NCBI GenBank assembly: GCA_949358305.1
Contig: OX442314.1
Location: forward strand, 7,495,060-7,559,059
Length of the DNA stretch: 64,000 nucleotides
DNA from: Strigamia acuminata
Lineage: Eukaryota; Arthropoda; Chilopoda; Geophilomorpha; Linotaeniidae
Reading direction: 5' to 3'
Shown: positions 11,601 to 22,134 of the stretch, piece after piece
Layout of the letters: the number at the start of each line of letters is the position of its first letter
How positions within the stretch are numbered: the first letter of the stretch is position 1
The notes under the pieces: model-generated
Database searches by the model: none
Seen by the model: the letters and a program-made list of their open reading frames with translations, nothing else
Told to the model about the DNA's origin: nothing
Made by a program: the position numbers and the translations under genes

Positions 11601-12878
11601 GCTTACACGCCGCATAATATGACGAATCCATGGGAAACCGTGAGTATCGACTTGATGGGCCCCAAGCCCGCTGGTCGATCGAAGTTACAATGGATATTAG
11701 TGATAATAGACCATTGCACCAAATGGGTTGAAGTATTCGCGTTGACAAAGGCCTCTAGCGAGAGCATTGTCAACAAGATGAGTGACGTTTTTCATCGTTG
11801 GGGTTACCCCAAAAAGATATTGTCGGATAATGGAAGACAATTCGTGTCCACCGTCTATAGTGATTTTTGTAAAAAACATCACATAGACATGGCACATGTC
11901 AGCCCCTATCATGCCTCGGCTAACCCGACAGAAAGGGCTAACCGTGACTTGAAGATGATGCTGGCAATTTATTCTGATGTGCACTCTCACTGGCCACGAT
12001 TCTTGAACGAATTCGCGTTTGCCACGAGAACGGCCATCTCAGATGCAACTGGATTTAGCCCAATGATGCTGAACACGGGTAGAACGGTACCACTACCATT
12101 CGATCCACGTATAGTGGAACACGGGGTAAAGTTTGATAAAAACAAACCCGAAGAATACGTACATGGCATTCTGGATGTGCTTAGAAGAGCACATCAAGAA
12201 ATGCACCGGAAAATCCAGGAGAATTATGTCCGACATGACAAGATTCACCGCAACAAATATCACATTTGTCAGTATGCTGTTGGCGATCTAGTCTGGAAAG
12301 CTACACATATTTTGTCAAATAAAGAAAAGGGAATCACCGCTGGTTTCGCCGAAAAGCGAGACGGCCCCTGGGAAATCACAGCAGTATTAAAAGGAGGCTC
12401 GTATTCATTACGAAAAGTTGCCGATGGATCAATTGAGAAATCAATTAATATCCAGGATTTGTCACCTTATATCCCGTCATTTCCGGTTGAAGCTTGGTCG
12501 GAAAACCAAACTGAAGGCAGTGAGGGGATTCATCCAACCCCAAATTGGATGGACGAACACTTCCCTGTCTCGCAACAGACAGAAGAAGATGTTGTCCCTA
12601 TGGAAACGGAGGATACAGTCGAAAACGATACCCTCCAACCCACAGACGAGGCAGTCGAGGAAGTTATCGAAAATAACGAACTCGAACATATAAAACGCCG
12701 AAATAAAAAATTATTACGAGCTGAAAGACGTTCTAAAAGAACTCCTAAGCCTAATCGACAATTTAGCGATGATTTCGTGCAAAAAATGCAGGAATTAAAT
12801 ATTTCGGAAAAGAATATTTATTTCACAAAGCATGCACACCTCTACTTTGAAGAGACGACTCATCCATGCTATTTTTAA
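8619..12878 (+). CDS. pol: Gypsy Pol: protease, RT, RNase H, integrase
   Basis: Entered by -1 frameshift from gag: 55 stop-free codons lead into the conserved part. Domains in order: aspartic protease with LMDSGATQ at about 9045; reverse transcriptase with LDLTQGYHQ, MPFGLCNAP and the catalytic YLDD at 10056-10067; RNase H with TDASHTGLGAVL and SDAQALGWL; integrase with an HHCC zinc motif (about 11440-11570, ending CPHC) and the DDE residues in IDLMG, SDNGRQFVS and PTERANRDL. The C-terminal 100 residues are acidic, then basic. No ATG is near the frame start, which fits frameshift expression. All catalytic motifs are intact, so the enzyme looks recent or active. Confidence 0.9.
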   Translation: MLRGVEPTISAPIKTDPFDFSEFSDDLFELSGKDQKPPPIELATQLNKELFKWDDLNLDLIPTTERANSNTGGVREGIDSMTKQLEGLSIFNHGGKWNVKKFSNLRRLDQRGVTEFVKTLTDRHSDDPRMRVQIGGLKFNALMDSGATQCFIGMQLLSQTNAEPDYIQECPRGMRVCAVGISHVPLGQITLCVKWAGGLKYTPINFIILKHGVCDLIIGHNFMRRAGIDLRAKRGSFTCDSMPGWSAPYETRESDCELARIRTLDANGAETHTPADWAEKLVADCDSTDERKDQLKAVILAIKDVFRDKVGCTNLAKHKITLKKDAKWRIQPYRMYNPAKKAIMTELVEELEADDLIEPATGPYISHPVIVAKPNGKYRLCIDYRWLNAISILDTIQMPSIDLLIHSTNKAKYFTSLDLTQGYHQMEMEEEDKCKTAFYTPKGNYQFKRMPFGLCNAPCSFQNLMSRVMGDSLHKHVLVYLDDLIIFSHSWKEHLDHIKDVLEKLQKANLTINKAKSKFGRTSLKFLGHYITPEGLNADPDKIKSVKEFPEPTCSKDIQRFHGLSNFFRKFIPNHADIARPLTSIMHKNAAFVWGKEQKEAFAKIKEILCDKNQVLHMPDMSKPMVVMTDASHTGLGAVLCQDVEVFNEKTQKMMMVPKPVAYASRVLRGAEERYSTPELECLAVVWAVDRFRPYLEYTTFTLESDAQALGWLMRTPEPSGRFGRWAVKIQCGAFKIVFRKGALNQVADALSRAPLSAMDTPITDYIEPVEINQFYPLWTGNKKTQVIPVEGRRHFLTNVNIRFNDFSELNEENSNNSGEKGEVNEKGKTKHQTTVFSALTDVLNQVPPTRAEIIAEQLLDDDCKKIMAHLKLSEEDQELETDLDWLNTIAGYCLDESGEDGSKMLIFFRPTFEEELNDSGNGFKAVIPKSLVRRALFACHGHPLCGHAGMSKTLERAKLIYYWPKMTRDTRNYVRGCPHCQQYKPSQHRKHRAAYTPHNMTNPWETVSIDLMGPKPAGRSKLQWILVIIDHCTKWVEVFALTKASSESIVNKMSDVFHRWGYPKKILSDNGRQFVSTVYSDFCKKHHIDMAHVSPYHASANPTERANRDLKMMLAIYSDVHSHWPRFLNEFAFATRTAISDATGFSPMMLNTGRTVPLPFDPRIVEHGVKFDKNKPEEYVHGILDVLRRAHQEMHRKIQENYVRHDKIHRNKYHICQYAVGDLVWKATHILSNKEKGITAGFAEKRDGPWEITAVLKGGSYSLRKVADGSIEKSINIQDLSPYIPSFPVEAWSENQTEGSEGIHPTPNWMDEHFPVSQQTEEDVVPMETEDTVENDTLQPTDEAVEEVIENNELEHIKRRNKKLLRAERRSKRTPKPNRQFSDDFVQKMQELNISEKNIYFTKHAHLYFEETTHPCYF

Positions 12879-14050
12879 AACAAGATAGTGTAAATGAGTC
12901 ATCAACCAATCACAGAGCTCGGTCTAAAAAATAGACACCTGCTTTGAGGTTGACCTGTGAACTCACTCTCGTTAGTTCCACTACAGCTGACACATCGCTT
13001 AACAATTGGTCATCTCGTGAAGTTTTCTGTCAACGCGAAAAATCGGGTAAATTGTGAGTGAACTAATTTACACGAGTCTCGAAAAAGACAACTTTTATTC
13101 GGTTTTATTTTAGTTAAGAGGTTTGCCCAAACTTCGTAGCTAAACCACGTGGGTTTAGGCCCGGAAAACTTCGTCTCGTCGAATTTATTCGACAGTCACC
13201 GACACCGGACGTTAATAAACGCTCTTGTTTGGACAAACAACGAGGTTTTTTCGTAAGTTAAATTTATTCAACGATAAATTTAATTAATATTTCCGGAGTT
13301 TTAAAATTTAACCGAATTTTAATAGGAAATTTCGTACGGACAACATTAATTACGTCAGCAAAGAAAACGTCAATTTTTCCACGGATTTACGAGCAAAGAT
13401 TCAACAATGAGTGGTAAAGTGTTATTTTTGTATGATAAAATATTCAAATACACCGCCATTAACTCGAGAAGTTATCTAGAAAGATAAAACTCGCCAAGTC
13501 ATGTTATAAAGTACAGGAAGTTCTCACTAGAGGGTGTTCGCCACCCTTTGAACACGTATCAGGAATCCAGTATCTGAATTATCGTCTTTTAATCGATTAA
13601 ATTAAATTGTTAAATTTATTAGTCGGTTAAAGGACAATATTTATGATATTACGGACCTTTCCGAAAAAGGAAAATACGTAAATTAAGCTGTTCAATGTTC
13701 GATTTAAATATTTAAACTCAACCGTTTAAAAGTATTTGATTGTTCAGTGTTTCGCAATAATGACGGACAGGGCATTAGACAAAGTAATTCACCTTACTTC
13801 GCTAATTAACATCCCAATGAGAATAATCGAGAAGAACGAATTGATATATTTACCTCAAAATAAATATATCAACGTTTAGGCGGTTTATTTGAATTGATGT
13901 ATTTATTTTACGATAAATACATTAATTATCGGTGACTTGTTGGTATTTATATGTTTATGTCACGATAAATATATTAAGTATCGGCAATTCATCTGGATTA
14001 GGTTATTTTTCGATAACTTTAATTCATTTGATGTGATTTCTCGAATTTAG
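12879..14050 (+). other. Non-coding internal region of Gypsy element
   Basis: About 1.17 kb, AT-rich, with no credible ORF. It ends in a pyrimidine-rich stretch and TTTAG at 14046-14050, a plausible splice acceptor for the following ORF. It could hold the untranslated leader of a spliced subgenomic RNA. Confidence 0.4.
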
Positions 14051-15987
14051 GAAAGGATCGAGGGCCACGTAGGTCACCTAATAAACGTCGCCACGTCCAT
14101 TACGATCACTCGTCGACGTCAGGCGATTCAAGTCCCGACCGCGGTAGGCCGCCCCGAAACGAGGAGACTTCCAGGTCTGATGGCTTTCAAGCTGTATTGG
14201 ACTGGGCCAAGGCACGAGGAAAGGAGTTACCCGACTACCTGAGGAAATTGTTAAAGTCTGCCGAGTCAGCGGGAACCTATTCTTCCGGCAGAGAATGTGC
14301 TCAGGCCATAATGGATTGGGCCAAAGCGAGGGGAAAAGAATTGCCCGACTACCTGAAGAAGTTAGTGAAATCAGCGGAAGCTACGGGAACGTCCTCAAAG
14401 GAAAACACGCTTCAAGTCACGATTAGAGACGAGTCCTGGAATCGGCCTTCCACTTCTGCGTCTCATTCCTCGCACTCCAGGGAGAGAAGCAGCCGCCATG
14501 TTCGTAGTGACAATCACCCGTACCGTCCGCATTTCCATTCTGAGAATGAACCACCACGTCCGTTGACTGAACAGCCACGAGTGGTCTATCATTACTCGTC
14601 GCAAAAGCCAGCTCGAACCAATACGAGTTCCAACTGGACGGAATATCGACCAACCCAGTATCGCAGCAGCCATGTCACTCAGAAAAAGAGAGAGACGAAA
14701 GCAGCAGCAAAGCCAGTTCCAGCCAAAACCACGCCGATCCTCCCTAAAGAAAAATTGGACGCAGCCACCACCGCAATCGTAAAGGAACTGAAGAAGGCCG
14801 CACCAATCGAGGGCACCAAAGCAGAGCGCAGAGAAATTGTGGAAAAGGCCGTTAACGTCATTCTTCCAAAATGTCGTCTCCCTTACGATGAACGTGTGGA
14901 GGTTACGTGCCCGTTTTGCAATGGCGGAGGCTGGGCGATAGGAATCGTGCAAGGATGTCATGCAATGCTGTGCCCGAATTGTTCCGGGTGGAAAATTCGT
15001 GAGAAAATCTCGCCGTGGAATGACAATGTCCTGCCTTACGTGGTGATGGGGACCTCGCAGCCTGGACCCCGTATATGGTCCACCTGCGACCCCTGTCAAG
15101 TGATTCACTCCCATTTAGGAGAGGTGATCCTAGTAGACCCACGGTTCATCGTAGACAATCACCGACCCGGCGGTTACGAGGTTACCACTTGGACTCAGGA
15201 CGAGGTCCGGATGCTCGCCAATTTAAGCTTAAAAGCTAAAAAGGCAAATGAAGAATTGGAAGTGAAGCAAGCGGCACAACTGGCGATGACTCCGGTCACC
15301 GAGGCAACGATCCAATGCGGAGCCACTCAACCAACTGAGACGTCCAAGACCCCCACACCGGTGGAGTCTCCCAAGACGATCACACCTCCACCAGGCCCAC
15401 CAGCTAAGAAGTTGCCGGCATTAAAATCGGTTGTGACGGCGTATCCTTTCGTGGTTCCGGCAGGCATCACAAATGAACACGCGGCCGAGTGCGAGATTGA
15501 TCACTACACTCCCATCATCAGGGAAGCCGCCTTGGACATTTTCCGACGATTGAACCAGAAGCGCAACGTTTATTACCAGTTGCCCATTTTAGTTATGAGA
15601 TGGATAATGAACCCGTTGCGTACCGAGCCCTTCCCTGTGTTGGAACACATATGGGCGCGTTTGCTCGAACGTGTGAGCCAACTTCCCGCCGCCATCCATA
15701 TCCGCGCAGATTGGAGTGTCGAGCTACCAACGGCTGAAGAGGTGTTCAAGCAAGAACGACAAGCCAGGGACCCACCAATTGTTAGCTTGCGCCCGTTACC
15801 CGACGGATTTGCCGCCAGAATTGGTCGACCAAGTACGTCGAGAGGAATTTCCCCGAGTGTAGAGACCCCGCTGCCGAGAAGTTCGTCGGAGGACTCGACC
15901 AAACTTATCATTGACGAGAGCGCCGACCCTGAAGCAAGCCAGAAGGACGGGGAAAAGGAAGATGGTCGCCAGAGCCCCGTCATCTAA
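14051..15987 (+). CDS. Third ORF of the Gypsy element, unknown function
   Basis: An open frame of about 650 codons between pol and the 3' LTR. It has no ATG before 14311 but is open back to 14032, directly behind a splice acceptor (14049-14050), so it is probably the last exon of a spliced element RNA. Residues near the start form two 38-residue tandem repeats (DWAKARGKELPDYL at 14200 and 14314). A CxxC...CxxC pair (CPFC near 14910, CPNC near 14980) suggests a zinc ribbon. Proline-rich and acidic segments follow. No transmembrane segment or signal peptide is seen, so it does not look like an envelope protein. I do not recognise the family. A nucleic acid or host-protein binding accessory factor is possible but unproven. 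Confidence 0.65.
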
Positions 15988-16716
15988 AAAGAGAAGTTAC
16001 GTCCACGCAACACGTCGTGTCGGACGATATTCGTCAAGTTGAGTTTTTTAGCCTGTTCAGGCGATCAAAACAATTGTTCTACGAGATCGTGTTGTGTCCA
16101 TTCCTACTAAAACGAACTAATTGTTAAAAAACTTATGGTTCTCCACCGTAATGTGCAACTAAAGAGTTGATACATTTCTTAAACCGAACTAATTTTTGTA
16201 ATGAAACTTTTTTTCGTGTTGTTTTCTACAGCCCAGAGGGGTGAATAATTTGAAGAGTTTGTTTTTTCAATTTAAGTTGAACAAAATAATTTAACTGTGA
16301 TACTTTATTTTTTCATTTTAACAAATGTGACTTTAATCTTTGTAACCCGAAAATTTTATTGATACAGATAACATTATATTATTTAACGATAATTTATGTG
16401 TGTTTATTTTTCAAGAAATTAACAAGTTTTGAAAGAATAAATAGAAAAACTTTCGTTTGAACATTTAATAATTTGGTGATTATTAAAGACTATTTCGGAG
16501 TTTAACGTGATGAATAAGTCCTGATGAACTATTATATATTTTCGTACGAGGATATATAATATACGAGATGAACTATTAAAATTATATACGGAAAAATATA
16601 AATTTCATTAGTTAGTACATGCGTTAGTTGACCCTAACTGAAGAAGATTTGTCATATATCGCAGTGAAGACGAATCAAGAGGGAATATTTTAAGATATGC
16701 CCCTTGATAAGGGGGA
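15988..16716 (+). other. 3' untranslated part of Gypsy element with PPT
   Basis: AT-rich and without genes. It ends in the purine tract AAGGGGGA (16709-16716) that abuts the LTR and would prime plus-strand DNA synthesis. Confidence 0.6.
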
Positions 16717-18419
16717 TGTATGACGAACACGGTATTGTTTATGCGATATCATGCCAAATCCCACCGATAGATGGCGCTGACGTCAATAAGCGGCAAATTC
16801 GAATAGAATTTGTCACTTGATGTAAAACCACATAAAATATAACTTTTATGTGATTTTAAGACAGAGAATCGACTTTATCTTATATTTATGGAAATAAATA
16901 CAGATATTATGTTGTTTTGTGGTAACTCTGCAAAGTTACCTCAAAAACTAGGTTTAGGGGATTAAATCTCCCCCTCGCACCTGCTCCAAGCGTGGACCCC
17001 CGCGGATCAAGTTGAAAGACTTAATCCAAAAGTGTTCCTCGCTATCCAGTTCCTGTCCCGACCTAGCAGAGAGCTATGGCCTGAGTATCCAGTTCCTGTT
17101 GACCACCTGGACTGGAAATGTGCTCTGAGTATCCCATCACCTGGACCAGTGATTGGGGGGATTTGCAGGACCATTGCTCTCATTGGAGCAATGGCCAAGC
17201 TATTGTTTTCCCCGAGTATATACTTCCTCGCAACAGGAAGTAGCTCGCTCTTGACCAGATATTTGACTATATGTTTTCTTGAGCCCATTCTACTACTCCG
17301 GTTGTCATGTTGATTGCGCAGACACTTGCTTGTCTGTTGATTGCGCAGTCAATGCCCCTTATACTGCGGGCCTATGACAACCTACATACGGCGTACACTT
17401 GACGTGGAGATGGGTGATATGATGCCTCCATGTCCGGGTGCCCGATGACGGCTGTGTGGCCGTGAGGAGATCAGGTCGCGGCGATGAGTAGTAAGAATCC
17501 CGTCGGGCCGGATATAATTCAACAAGTGTTCCACAAGGCCTGCCAGTTACAGTAAACCACGGCTGCCGAACAGCGTGTCGAAAATGTAACATTAGGGTTG
17601 AAATAACTAAACTCGGAAAAGTTTAGTTAGATTAAATCCCCAGCTAGTTTATGTCACAACTCAACATTGTGCATAAACACGGATACTTCTTCCAGAACTG
17701 TACAAAACTGAAGACTAGCTACATTAGCATTTACTTGCCAGTAAATGTGTAGCTAAATTGCCAACTTTATGTAAGCAGAATTATTACGAGTATTTACTGA
17801 ATAAGTAATACTCTAATAAATACATCCATTACACGGAACCAGAAGTTATGATTGTAAACTTGCAACAGTTTACTCTCGTATGAAGAACCATTTGACGTAT
17901 CACACCAATTATAGATGTCTTAAAACATCTATAAGAGGTCAATTGGTAAATGGCTCTCACAAGCCATTTAAACCAATAACCGCCCCAAGTTTGTGGCGAT
18001 GCAGATACAGTCAACCGGAAGTCCTCGGATACTAACCCTTTCATTACAGATTCGAACCAGGACCAAATAATCAACCGATTCAGACGACATCTTACCAGGA
18101 CGAAGCCGATTGATATTATTATAGCGCCGCACAGGCAACTATATGTATAGTTTAATCGAGAATTCCTTTGGCCATTTGTCGGCATAGTTATTGTGTAACT
18201 ATATTTTATGCAAATTGATTAATATAATCACTTTACGGTGATTATATTTAGATATCAATAAATATGTTATGTCTTGATAACCGCATGTGTCATTATTTTA
18301 CCCAGTTCACACTTTAGGTTTTGTCAATCCTATCTCTCAACTACTGAATAGATAGACTAGCTTGTTATGCCAAAATACACATTTTGAGCGGATAGCGTCA
18401 TCGAAAGGTCATCGTCACA
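16717..18419 (+). mobile_element. 3' LTR of the Gypsy element
   Basis: Starts TGTATGACG after the purine tract and ends CGTCACA, 1703 bp. TATA motif at 17217-17222; AATAAA at 18257-18262. It shares its ends, the block ATAGATGGCGCT, and the sequence around the TATA motif with solo LTRs at 53908, 60930 and 63251. The inner palindromic block near 17010-17310 explains the pair of overlapping opposite-strand ORFs there. Confidence 0.75.
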
Positions 18420-18435
18420 ACGTAAAAAAATAAAA

Positions 18436-19527
18436 AATAAAAACCACTGTTTCACTTATCCCATGTTTTGCTTCATACCAGCATACGGGTATAGATTTTT
18501 TGAGCGAGATTTCAAAAACCTGATAAACCCATGCCCAACAGCGTGCAGTTAAAAGCGGGATAATACGGCCCAACGTCGGCATTTGTTCATGTTTCGTTTA
18601 TTTTTTTATATTGTATTGACTGGGATATTCACGCTCGTGAATATGTACGGTATAAACAAATTACCGCAATAATAACGTTGACGATGGCTCAACAATGAAT
18701 CAATATGCTTTTTAAAACTGGGTTTGCTTGATAAACAACTGAAAGACGTAAAAATGATGTAATGTATAGTACTCACAAAAGTGGAAAAGAAACAGTTTCT
18801 TTACACGAAAACTCAAACGTTGCAAATAAATTTGAGAGACGTCTCGTCTGTTATAAATAATGATTTAGTTTCATAGCGTGCCAGAGAAAATTGATTGTAA
18901 AACTAATTATTAAAATGGAAAATAATTGTGACTGATATGGTCTTCGCTAGGGCAACTAGGGGACTAATTACACTGGTGTGGGACGCATACTCACGTAAAT
19001 AACGGAAACTCCCACAATATTGGTTGGTTGACCTTTATTGCGTTGTCTAGGGGTATGGGGAATCCCGTTACCCGTTGTAGGGGTGCCACGAAGGCACGCC
19101 GCACCGGCAACCGGCCCGTCACACACTGGGCGTGAGCGCAATGGGTAACGTGGTCGGTTCAACATTACATTCATGTCGTACGTACCTACGACCCGCAGTG
19201 GCCACTCATGGAGGCTGCACTATGGACTCCACCATAGTACTGAGCATCGCTGTGGTGAATGGGAAGGAATGCAGAGTCCTCACAGCCGGGACACGTCTTG
19301 TCCCCTCTAATGATTTAATTTCATAGTGTGGCAGAAAAAATTGATTGTAAAACTAATTATCAAAATGGAAAATAATCATGTTCACTTTTAATGATATACG
19401 ACGTTTCAAAACAACCTCAAATTCAATTAGGGTAAGTAGACTTTACTATAGCAACCAAACAGAGAACAGTCGATTCTGAACTGAGCACAGGTAGACATCA
19501 AACAACTTTCCTTTATCATCTTCACAC
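18436..19527 (+). pseudogene. Detached DEG/ENaC 5' leader, plus strand
   Basis: The last 70 bases match the 5' untranslated exon of genes A and C (core AGTCGATTCTGAACTGAGCAC, then CTTTATC). The upstream part matches 58.9-59.16 kb and 62.72-63.25 kb. It ends before the leader splice donor, where a hAT terminus begins at 19528 after CTTCACAC. The coding exons are missing. A GC-richer insertion (about 18928-19307) lies between duplicated leader pieces. Confidence 0.6.
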
Positions 19528-19760
19528 TAGGGTTGTTAACGAGATTTTTTTCCTCAAAATTGCGCTGCGGTTTTTATAAAAAGCAGCAACACGATTAACT
19601 GCAAACCGCAAAAAACCTCAAATGTGCAAATTTTATTTTATTAAAAAAAAATAAAATTAATTTTTATTTTTTCTTCTTGAATTTTGGGGTTTATAGGAGT
19701 TATTTTCTTGAAAAATTTTGGTTTTTGCGGCTATGTGGAATTTTTGTTGGTTTTAGATGG
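19528..19760 (+). mobile_element. hAT-type terminus, left end
   Basis: Starts TAGGGTTGTTAACG behind the 8-mer CTTCACAC. The interior alternates TGCGGTTTTT and AACCGCAAAA. The same family ends, in mirror orientation, at 42122, where the flank is again CTTCACAC. 19760-19980 holds nothing recognisable. Confidence 0.5.
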
Positions 19761-19979
19761 AGAAACGATTCATCGATTGTGTTGTTTTAATTTGTGTCAC
19801 CTTTCATTTAATGTACAACTCCCGTCAGAGGGTCTCCACCGCTCGGGGGAGTGTCATTGTAATATCGTGAAACTCGAAACGTTGGCGTAACTTCTGGCCA
19901 CGTTACGATAACGTGTGCGGTTCGTACGGTATCATCTGCGAATAAACTTCTTCAAATCTAACTCGATCAATGGCAAACT

Positions 19980-21060
19980 TTTTCAACAATTAACAACAAA
20001 GGGTTATGGGCACCAGAAGTATCAGCTGTGTGAGTTTATAGTCTCTATTGAGTACTTTTCGGGCATTTTGACAATTTGACTGCTGACCGGACTATGTGGC
20101 ACGAGGCCTAGCAAAATGGCGGATCGTGAATCAACGAGAATAGAAAAGTTGGAAGACGACAATTACGCCACATGGGCATTAAAAATGCGGATTTTTCTCA
20201 AGTCGGAATTGTAGTGTACGATAGTGGTGGACGATGGACCAGCGGACGGAGCGGCGGCAGGGACGAGGAACCTTTGGCGTGGCAAAGACGACAAAGCCAT
20301 TAACGCAATCATACAAGCTTTATCGCCGGCCTAGACTGTGTCCGTGATCAACAAGGACACGGCAGAAGCTGGAAGAAGTGCACCAAGGACGATCGACGCA
20401 GCGGCAAACCATTTGGCGGAGAGAGCTGACCAAGATGCGATGGGAGAAAACGAAGACGGACACAAAGTTTCTGCAGCGCATGAAGTCGACGGTAAACCAG
20501 TTACCAGCGGTCAGAGGCGAAATTTTCTGAGCAAGAAGTTGGTGCCATGATCATTCAAAACCTGCCGAAAGCGTACTATAGCATTCCGAGAGCATTCGAT
20601 ATCTGCGACAATGATGCAGTGACAATGGTGAAGCTGCGCTACATGATCCTGCAAGAAGAGTCGCGCCAGACGAGTGACGACGAAGTGCACGAACAGCTGC
20701 ACAAAGTTAGTTTGTTGCACTGCACAAACCGCAACAATCGGGGCGGTGAACGCAACAGTGAAGGAAGCAGCGAGCAGAGCGGTGAACACAGACGAGATTT
20801 GAAGCACCTGAAGTGCTACAACTGCCAGAAGTTCGGGCACATCGCGAGAAATTGTCTGAGCCAAGCGGGAACCAAAAACGAGCACGATGCAGACCACAAC
20901 AAGCCAAAGCAGAACGCCAAGAAGGAGCAGCAGCCAGACGCAACCGTCAGGGCTGTGAAAACTGAAAATGAATTTGCATTTCAGACTAAAACTGAGGGAC
21001 GAAATTGGAACCCCAATTTGGGCGCAATATGACATATTACAGGCAACCGGAGCTTTCTGT
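19980..21060 (+). pseudogene. Copia gag relic, copy 1
   Basis: Starts at the ATG near 20115 with ESTRIEKLEDDNYATWALKM, typical of Copia Gag, but meets a stop (GAATTGTAG, near 20210) and later frameshifts. The C-terminal part, about 20520-21032, retains the zinc knuckle CYNCQKFGHIARNC. Pol is absent. A second decayed copy lies at 28430-29415. The frame breaks show it is dead. Confidence 0.8.
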
Positions 21061-21190
21061 TTTTACTTTTCGTCTTGCTGTTAGGTAAGGTTTGTCCAAT
21101 TAAGCTAAAATTATCCGACATCAGAAATTGTTCATGGGAACTAGAAAAAGAATGCACCTAAACAAATTCGTTTCCATCATTTTGAACATA

Positions 21191-21343
21191 CAGTCAAACA
21201 TCGTTATAACGAACCATAATGTAACGAATGTCTTGTTGTAACGAATACAGAGCTAAAAATAGCTTGGTTTATTGGTTGGCTTTAGAACACCATCTTAAAA
21301 AAAATTTGAATTAACAAACCTTCGTTATAATGAGGGTTGACTG
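21191..21343. mobile_element. pogo-like MITE with TA duplication
   Basis: Terminal repeats CAGTCAAACATCGTTATAAC and TTCGTTATAATGAGGGTTGACTG, flanked by TA on both sides. The same insertion with the same flank is present at 37612-37759 and as one end at 45479, so it predates those duplications. Confidence 0.75.
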
Positions 21344-21345
21344 TA

Positions 21346-22134
21346 TTTAAATGACTGAAATTTTGAAAAGTTTTCCCAAATAACCGGGTCTATTCTGGCT
21401 GATACTTGTAATTATTTATTGCATTATTAATTCAAAAATACATTTAATATCACCTGTGTGTAATAACAAATCGCATTGTGTAGGAAAATACAATTGTATG
21501 TTTTTAAAAGCTTCATACGTTTGGTATTTTTAAGAACATTAATATCTAACAAGAAGTAAATTATGAATTATGATCTACTGAAATAATCACAACATTGAGA
21601 TATCAGCGTTTCATCATAATGTTGTATTTCAGTTAAAATGCAGCTTTAATATCTACTAGGTTATATTTCTAATCTAAAATACGTTTTTATTATTGGAACC
21701 AAAATACAAAATATGAGTGTATAAGGCATCAGAAGAATTATTTTTATTTTTATGTAAATTTTAACTTGAATCACTCTACATTCACATCTGACTCCTAGGT
21801 GAGAATACAAAGTTTATTTCGAAGTGCAAAAGTAGCAAACTTACTGCAAATTAATGTTGTAAAAATGTTTGAACAAGTGCTTGTTGCATGTTATGAACGT
21901 TGCTAAGCAACTTTAACAATAATTTACAGTAGCGATATGAGTAAGAACAAAATTTCGCTGCATTAAACAGAAGCTTTGTGCAAAAATTAGTGCAACAATT
22001 TAATTTTGTAGCATTGTAAACTAGCCTTTAAATTAACAGCTGTAAACAATTAACAATACACTTAAACTTAGAACTAACATTAGAACAGGATTGAAAATTG
22101 TCTTGGTCATAGATAGATTTACCAAATTCATATT
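21346..22134 (-). other. 3' flank of channel gene A
   Basis: No gene. It is collinear with 37762-38638 (gene B) and, inverted and broken by insertions, with 42213-45478 (fragment E), and it marks the extent of the segmental duplications. Confidence 0.6.

Noticed and set aside
1-19680. A genuine 15.6-kb spaced segmental duplication or two LTRs of one giant element
   Set aside because: The repeat includes the end of an ORF, the LTR and host leader sequence, is identical, and ends exactly at a scaffolding gap. An assembly overlap explains this more simply.
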